Positions 6,490-9,746 of a DNA stretch of 9,746 bases are shown piece after piece (the stretch's first letter is position 1; every line of letters begins with the position of its first letter). The notes under the pieces are model-generated. The model ran no database searches. It was not told where the DNA came from and saw only the letters and a list, made by a program, of their open reading frames with translations. Source of the stretch: an uncultured Collinsella sp. (GTDB taxonomy: Bacteria; Actinomycetota; Coriobacteriia; Coriobacteriales; Coriobacteriaceae); assembly GCA_900752475.1 (NCBI GenBank), contig CAADVJ010000086.1, positions 1-9,746 of the forward strand, read 5' to 3'. The position numbers and the translations under genes were made by a program.

Positions 6490-8277
6490 CTACATCAGGC
6501 GCAGGCTGACGTCCTTGAGCTGGGCGCCACTAACGGCACTCGGGGCGCCCGACATGAGGTCGGAGCCGCTGGCCGTCTTGGGGAACGCCATAACGTCGCG
6601 GATGGAGTCGGAACCGGTGAGCAGCATGCACACGCGGTCCAGGCCCAGAGCGAAACCGCCCATCGGGGGTGCACCAAACTTGAGCGCCTCCATGAGGAAG
6701 CCGAACTGCGACTCGGCGCGCTCCTCGGTAAAGCCCAGGAGCTTGAGCATAGACATCTGCATCTCGGCGTTGTGGATACGCATGCCGCCGCCGCCGGCCT
6801 CAAAGCCGTCCATGACAAAGTCGTAGGTGCAAGAACCGGCTGCCAACGGGTCGGCCTCGATCTTGGCGATGTCGGTCTCGGTCGGCAGGGTGAAGGGCTG
6901 GTGCTCGGCGGCATAGGCCTTACGGTCCTCATCCCAGTGGAACAGCGGGAAGTTGACGACCCACAGGAAGTCGTGGCCCTCGCGCTTGATCTCGAGCGCG
7001 TTGGCCATGTGGGAACGCATGCCGCCCAGGATCTCGTCAGAGAGCAGGCGCGGGCCGGCGGCAAACATCACAAGGTCGCCGGGCTCGACGTCCATGCGCT
7101 CGCGCAGAGCCGCCATCTCCTCGTCCGAGAAGAACTTGACGATGGGGCTGTTGATGGAGCCGTCCTCGCGGAAGGCGATCCAAGCCAGACCCTTGGCACC
7201 AAACGTGGAGGCCACGCCGGCGAGCTTATCGATCTTGGCACGTGCCCAGGCACCGGCGCCCTTGGCGTTGATGGCCTTGACGACAGAGCCCTCCTCATTT
7301 GCGGCGGTCGCAAAGACCTTGAACTTGGAGTTGGCAAAGATGTCGGTCAGGTCGACCAGGTGCATGCCATAGCGGGTATCGGGCTTGTCGGAGCCATAGG
7401 TGTCCATGGCGTCCCAGTAGTTCATGCGACGCAGCGGCGTGGGCATCTCGACACCCATGCGACCGAAGGCATCGGCAAGAACCTCTTCGAGCGCGCTCAT
7501 GACATCGTTCTGGTCCACGAAGGACATCTCGATATCGACCTGGGTGAACTCGGGCTGACGGTCGGCACGCAGGTCCTCGTCGCGGAAGCACTTGGCAACC
7601 TGGTAGTAGCGCTCAACGCCACCGACCATGAGCAGCTGCTTCAGAAGCTGCGGGGACTGCGGCAGGGCGTAGAAGTTGCCCGGCTGGATGCGGCTGGGAA
7701 CGATGAAGTCGCGGGCGCCCTCGGGCGTGGACTTGAACAGGGAGGGCGTCTCGACCTCCATGAACTCACGGTTGTGCAGTGCCTCGCGAATGGCAAAGGT
7801 AAAGTCGGAGCGCAGCTTGAGGTTGGCCATCATCTCGGGACGGCGGAGGTCCAGATAGCGATAGCGCAGGCGGGTGTCCTCGCTGGTCTCGATGCCGTCC
7901 TCGATCTGGAACGGCGGGGTGACGGACGTGTTGAGCACCTCGGCGTGGTCGGTCAGGACCTCAATCTCGCCGGTCGCGAGCTTAGTGTTGGTGGTCTCCT
8001 CGCCACGGGAGCGCACGACGCCGTGGATCTTGATGGGCCACTCGGGACGCATGGTCTCGGCGATCTTAAAGGCGTCGCCGTCGGAGTGCTCGGGGTCGAA
8101 GGTGAGCTGCGTGATGCCCTCGCGGTCACGAAGGTCGCAGAAAATAAGGCCGCCGTGGTCACGGCGACGGCTCACCCAACCGGTGAGGGTGACCTCTTCG
8201 CCCACGTTCTCGCGGCGAAGCTCGCCGCAGGTACGGGTGTGCATGGAATGCTCGTCGATGGGACGGGTCTGGCTCAT
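6490..8277 (-). CDS. aspS: Aspartyl-tRNA synthetase
   Basis: The enzyme attaches aspartate to tRNA-Asp in the cytoplasm. The 595 residues cover the full bacterial type: N-terminal OB-fold anticodon-binding domain (about 15-115, with VTLTGWVSRRRDHGGLIF), class II catalytic core with motif 1 (EFMEVETPSLFKSTPEGARD, 171-190), the QSPQ loop (207-210), motif 2 (CFRDEDLRADRQPEFTQ, 230-246) and motif 3 (GLDRVCMLLTG, 545-555), and the inserted GAD domain (about 305-420). The start at 8277 follows AAAGGAGG with a 9-nt gap; the next Met, residue 12, has no such site. H41 in RRRDHGG is the residue seen in non-discriminating AspRS such as that of Pseudomonas aeruginosa, where E. coli has Leu. The enzyme may therefore also charge tRNA-Asn, with GatCAB completing the reaction; this last step is inference. 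Confidence 0.98.
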   Translation of the reverse strand: MSQTRPIDEHSMHTRTCGELRRENVGEEVTLTGWVSRRRDHGGLIFCDLRDREGITQLTFDPEHSDGDAFKIAETMRPEWPIKIHGVVRSRGEETTNTKLATGEIEVLTDHAEVLNTSVTPPFQIEDGIETSEDTRLRYRYLDLRRPEMMANLKLRSDFTFAIREALHNREFMEVETPSLFKSTPEGARDFIVPSRIQPGNFYALPQSPQLLKQLLMVGGVERYYQVAKCFRDEDLRADRQPEFTQVDIEMSFVDQNDVMSALEEVLADAFGRMGVEMPTPLRRMNYWDAMDTYGSDKPDTRYGMHLVDLTDIFANSKFKVFATAANEEGSVVKAINAKGAGAWARAKIDKLAGVASTFGAKGLAWIAFREDGSINSPIVKFFSDEEMAALRERMDVEPGDLVMFAAGPRLLSDEILGGMRSHMANALEIKREGHDFLWVVNFPLFHWDEDRKAYAAEHQPFTLPTETDIAKIEADPLAAGSCTYDFVMDGFEAGGGGMRIHNAEMQMSMLKLLGFTEERAESQFGFLMEALKFGAPPMGGFALGLDRVCMLLTGSDSIRDVMAFPKTASGSDLMSGAPSAVSGAQLKDVSLRLM

Positions 8278-8298
8278 ACCAGTGATCCTCCTTTATGG

Positions 8299-8340
8299 AT
8301 CTGTGCCGCCCCGTGTCGTTCCGGGCGGCGTCGTACAGAT
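8299..8340 (-). promoter_or_regulatory. Hairpin in the aspS leader, just upstream of the ribosome binding site
   Basis: GCCGCCC (8305-8311) pairs with GGGCGGC (8323-8329) around an 11-nt loop, and ATCTGT (8299-8304) pairs with ACAGAT (8335-8340) outside a 5-nt bulge (8330-8334). In the mRNA the structure ends four bases before CATAAAGGAGG-type ribosome-binding sequence. It could control aspS translation or mRNA stability. A candidate aspS -10, TAAGAT (8388-8383), lies upstream without a clear -35, which would place this hairpin inside a leader of about 100 nt. Confidence 0.5.
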
Positions 8341-8458
8341 TTGCCCAGCCTGCGTAAACCGCGCAGCCAGACATGGCGTTCTATCTTATCGCACCTGCGT
8401 CGATGTGCCGCGGAAAAGTAGCTCCTGCCCAAAGACTTGACGGAGACGAAACAATTGA

Positions 8459-8493
8459 CGCACCGCGGCCGTCGCCAAGGCGCGCCGCGTGCG
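8459..8493. repeat. Imperfect GC-rich inverted repeat between aspS and serB
   Basis: CGCACCGCGGC (8459-8469) pairs with GCCGCGTGCG (8484-8493) with one bulged base around a 14-nt loop. The divergent aspS-serB gap (8278-8533) holds no gene that I can support. I found no convincing serB promoter; TTGACG occurs at 8437-8442 and 8455-8460, but no -10 follows at proper distance. Confidence 0.35.
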
Positions 8494-8533
8494 ACAATGT
8501 GCCCCAATACAACTGCACTCGGAAAGGCCCGCC

Positions 8534-9169
8534 ATGACTGCACGCCTCATCGTTATGGATATTGACTCCACGCTCATCAACCAGGAGGTCATCGACCTGT
8601 TGGGCGAGGAGGCCGGCGTGGGCGAGCAAGTTGCGCAAATCACCGAGCGCGCTATGTGCGGCGAGCTTGACTTTAAGCAGGCGCTCGAGGAGCGCGTGGG
8701 GCTACTTGCCGGCTTGGACGAGAGTGTGTTCGAGCGCACCTTTGAGCGCGTGACGTTTACCCCCGGCGCGCTGGAGCTTGTGCGCTCGGCGCACAGCAAG
8801 GGCTGGAAAGTCGGCGTGGTAAGCGGCGGCTTCCACGAGGTCGCTGACAAGATCGTAACCGCCGCGGGCATCGATTTTTGCCTGGCCAACCGCCTGGAAG
8901 TCATGGACGGCAAGCTCACCGGTAAGTTGGCTGCCGACATTGTGACCAAGGAGTCCAAGCTCATCCAGCTGCTGGACTGGGCAGTTGAGTGCGGCGTCGA
9001 CATGGCCCACACGGTCGCTATTGGCGACGGAGCAAACGACATCCCCATGATCCAGGCCGCGGGCACGGGCATCGCGTTTTGCGCCAAGCCCAAGACGCGC
9101 GAGGCCGCCCCGTTTGCCATCGACGAGCGCAACCTCATGCTCGCTATGGACATCATCCTGCGCGACTAA
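8534..9169 (+). CDS. serB: Phosphoserine phosphatase, short HAD-family form
   Basis: The enzyme removes phosphate from L-phosphoserine in the last step of serine synthesis. The HAD motifs are complete: motif I is MDIDSTLI with nucleophile D9 and D11, motif II is VVSGGF with S97, motif III is K142 in TKESK, and motif IV is GDGANDIPM with D165 and D169. E18 in NQEVID and the cap segment between motifs I and II fit SerB. The length of 211 residues equals the minimal form known from Methanocaldococcus jannaschii and lacks the N-terminal ACT-like extension of larger SerB proteins. I chose ATG 8534 because GGAAAGG (8521-8527) lies six bases upstream; the in-frame ATG at 8489 would add 15 non-conserved residues and has no ribosome binding site. 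It diverges from aspS and precedes larB by 117 bp. HAD phosphatases for related substrates remain possible. Confidence 0.92.
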   Translation: MTARLIVMDIDSTLINQEVIDLLGEEAGVGEQVAQITERAMCGELDFKQALEERVGLLAGLDESVFERTFERVTFTPGALELVRSAHSKGWKVGVVSGGFHEVADKIVTAAGIDFCLANRLEVMDGKLTGKLAADIVTKESKLIQLLDWAVECGVDMAHTVAIGDGANDIPMIQAAGTGIAFCAKPKTREAAPFAIDERNLMLAMDIILRD

Positions 9170-9208
9170 CCGATCCGTCTAACAACAGAATCAATTCGTC
9201 TATGTCTA

Positions 9209-9242
9209 GTTTCCGAACAATTTTGTCTTAGTGTTCGGAAAC
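9209..9242. promoter_or_regulatory. Inverted repeat upstream of larB, candidate regulator site
   Basis: GTTTCCGAACA (9209-9219) and TGTTCGGAAAC (9232-9242) form a perfect 11-bp inverted repeat with a 12-nt spacer. TGTCT also recurs 21 bp apart (9203 and 9224), so the halves partly repeat directly as well. No T-run follows on the plus strand, making a serB terminator unlikely. The right half covers the predicted larB -35, which suggests an operator. Confidence 0.55.
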
Positions 9243-9263
9243 ATACCCTTTGAGTGCTAGACT
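9234..9263 (+). promoter_or_regulatory. Candidate larB promoter with extended -10
   Basis: TGC-TAGACT (9255-9263) resembles an extended -10 box, with a poor -35, TTCGGA (9234-9239), 18 bp upstream. The start point would be near 9270, very close to the larB ribosome binding site GAAGGGA (9274-9280). The weak -35 would fit a promoter that needs an activator, but this is inference. Confidence 0.4.
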
Positions 9264-9286
9264 TTGCGCCGTCGAAGGGAACATAT

Positions 9287-9746
9287 ATGGATAAGCGAGA
9301 CCTAGAGCAGCTGCTGAGCGATGTTGCCGGCGGAGCAGTCACTCCGGCAGTCGCCCTCACGCGCATCCAGACCGCGCCGACCGCCGATCTGGGTTTTGCG
9401 CAGCTCGATCTTTCGCGCGGAGTGCGCCAGGGAGCCGGCGAGGTTGTCTACGGTGCCGGTAAAACCGCCGAGCAGATTGCCGCCATTATCGAAGCGCTGC
9501 GCGATGCCGGCCAGGAACGTATCCTGGTCACGCGCCTGGATGCCGAAAAAGCCGCGCGCACCGCTGAGCTTCTCGGCAACGGCATTGACCTGGGATATGT
9601 CCCGGACGCGCAGCTCGCCCTCGTGGGCGGCAAGCCCTCCCCTACCGGCAACGGACGCATCGTCGTCGCCTGCGCCGGCACGAGCGACTTACCCGTCGCC
9701 GAAGAAGCCGCGTTGACGGCCGAGTTCTATGGCAACGAGGTCGACC
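9287..9746 (+). CDS. larB: Nickel pincer cofactor biosynthesis protein LarB (partial, C-terminus beyond the right edge)
   Basis: LarB carboxylates the pyridinium ring of nicotinic acid adenine dinucleotide and splits its phosphoanhydride, giving the biscarboxylate mononucleotide that LarE and LarC turn into the nickel-pincer cofactor of lactate racemase LarA. The 153 residues present carry the LarB N-terminal marks ADLGFAQLDLSRG (33-45) and EVVYGAGKTAEQI (52-64), then ILVTRLD (79-85), and the PurE/AIRC-like segment VVACAGTSDLPVAEEAAL (126-143) followed by TAEFYGNEVD. Family members are about 245 residues, so roughly 90 are missing, including the rest of the AIRC-like catalytic domain. The ATG at 9287 has GAAGGGA six bases upstream. 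It follows serB on the same strand after 117 bp that contain a candidate operator and promoter; larC and larE may follow outside the window. Confidence 0.93.
   Translation, partial: MDKRDLEQLLSDVAGGAVTPAVALTRIQTAPTADLGFAQLDLSRGVRQGAGEVVYGAGKTAEQIAAIIEALRDAGQERILVTRLDAEKAARTAELLGNGIDLGYVPDAQLALVGGKPSPTGNGRIVVACAGTSDLPVAEEAALTAEFYGNEVD

Noticed and set aside
8278..8400. T-box riboswitch upstream of aspS
   Set aside because: The conserved T-box sequence (AGGGUGGNACCGCG) and an antiterminator/terminator pair are absent; only a single hairpin is seen.
6451..8421. A long open frame antisense to aspS
   Set aside because: Same codon-bias effect; aspS is unmistakable on the minus strand and this frame has no ribosome binding site or recognisable domain.
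8489..8533. Upstream ATG as serB start
   Set aside because: No ribosome binding site precedes 8489 and the added residues do not fit the family; 8534 has GGAAAGG at good spacing.

Overview
The window looks like a chromosomal segment of a GC-rich gut actinobacterium, most likely a Coriobacteriia member such as Collinsella. This is an inference from G/C-ending codon use, strong AAGGAGG-type ribosome binding sites, an EbgA/EbgC-type beta-galactosidase, a LarB gene, and an aspartyl-tRNA synthetase of the presumed non-discriminating type. No rRNA, tRNA, insertion sequence or CRISPR was seen.

Layout. Positions 1-1170 (minus) hold most of an APC-superfamily amino acid permease of the GadC-like glutamate:GABA antiporter group, cut off at the left edge. 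A 153-bp gap with inverted repeats follows. Then comes a two-gene operon on the minus strand: ebgA (4791-1783), the large catalytic subunit of an evolved-beta-galactosidase-type GH2 enzyme, and ebgC (1779-1324), its small partner. Only three bases separate them, and the ebgC ribosome binding site lies in the last codons of ebgA. Upstream is a 376-bp divergent control region with three near-identical palindromic operators centred on ACCGGT. Two of them sit on the -35 and the predicted start point of the ebgA promoter. Facing the other way is a LacI-family repressor gene (5168-6184), the natural candidate to bind them. Together these form a substrate-inducible beta-galactoside module, but no sugar transporter is visible.

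Between the convergent repressor and aspS genes (6185-6489) lies the most unusual structure of the window. It is a regularly spaced array of 44-nt hairpins starting at 6191, 6252 and 6314, with a decayed fourth copy at 6376. The stems differ in sequence but keep pairing through compensatory changes, and share a GGGNC-N4-TTTCC arm. An ordinary intrinsic terminator for aspS follows at 6432-6466.

On the right, aspS (8277-6490, minus) encodes a full-length bacterial aspartyl-tRNA synthetase. Divergent from it is a short serB-type phosphoserine phosphatase (8534-9169, plus). The right edge carries the first 153 codons of larB (9287 onward, plus), whose product makes the first intermediate of the nickel-pincer cofactor of lactate racemase. 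An 11-bp inverted repeat with a 12-nt spacer sits in its promoter region.
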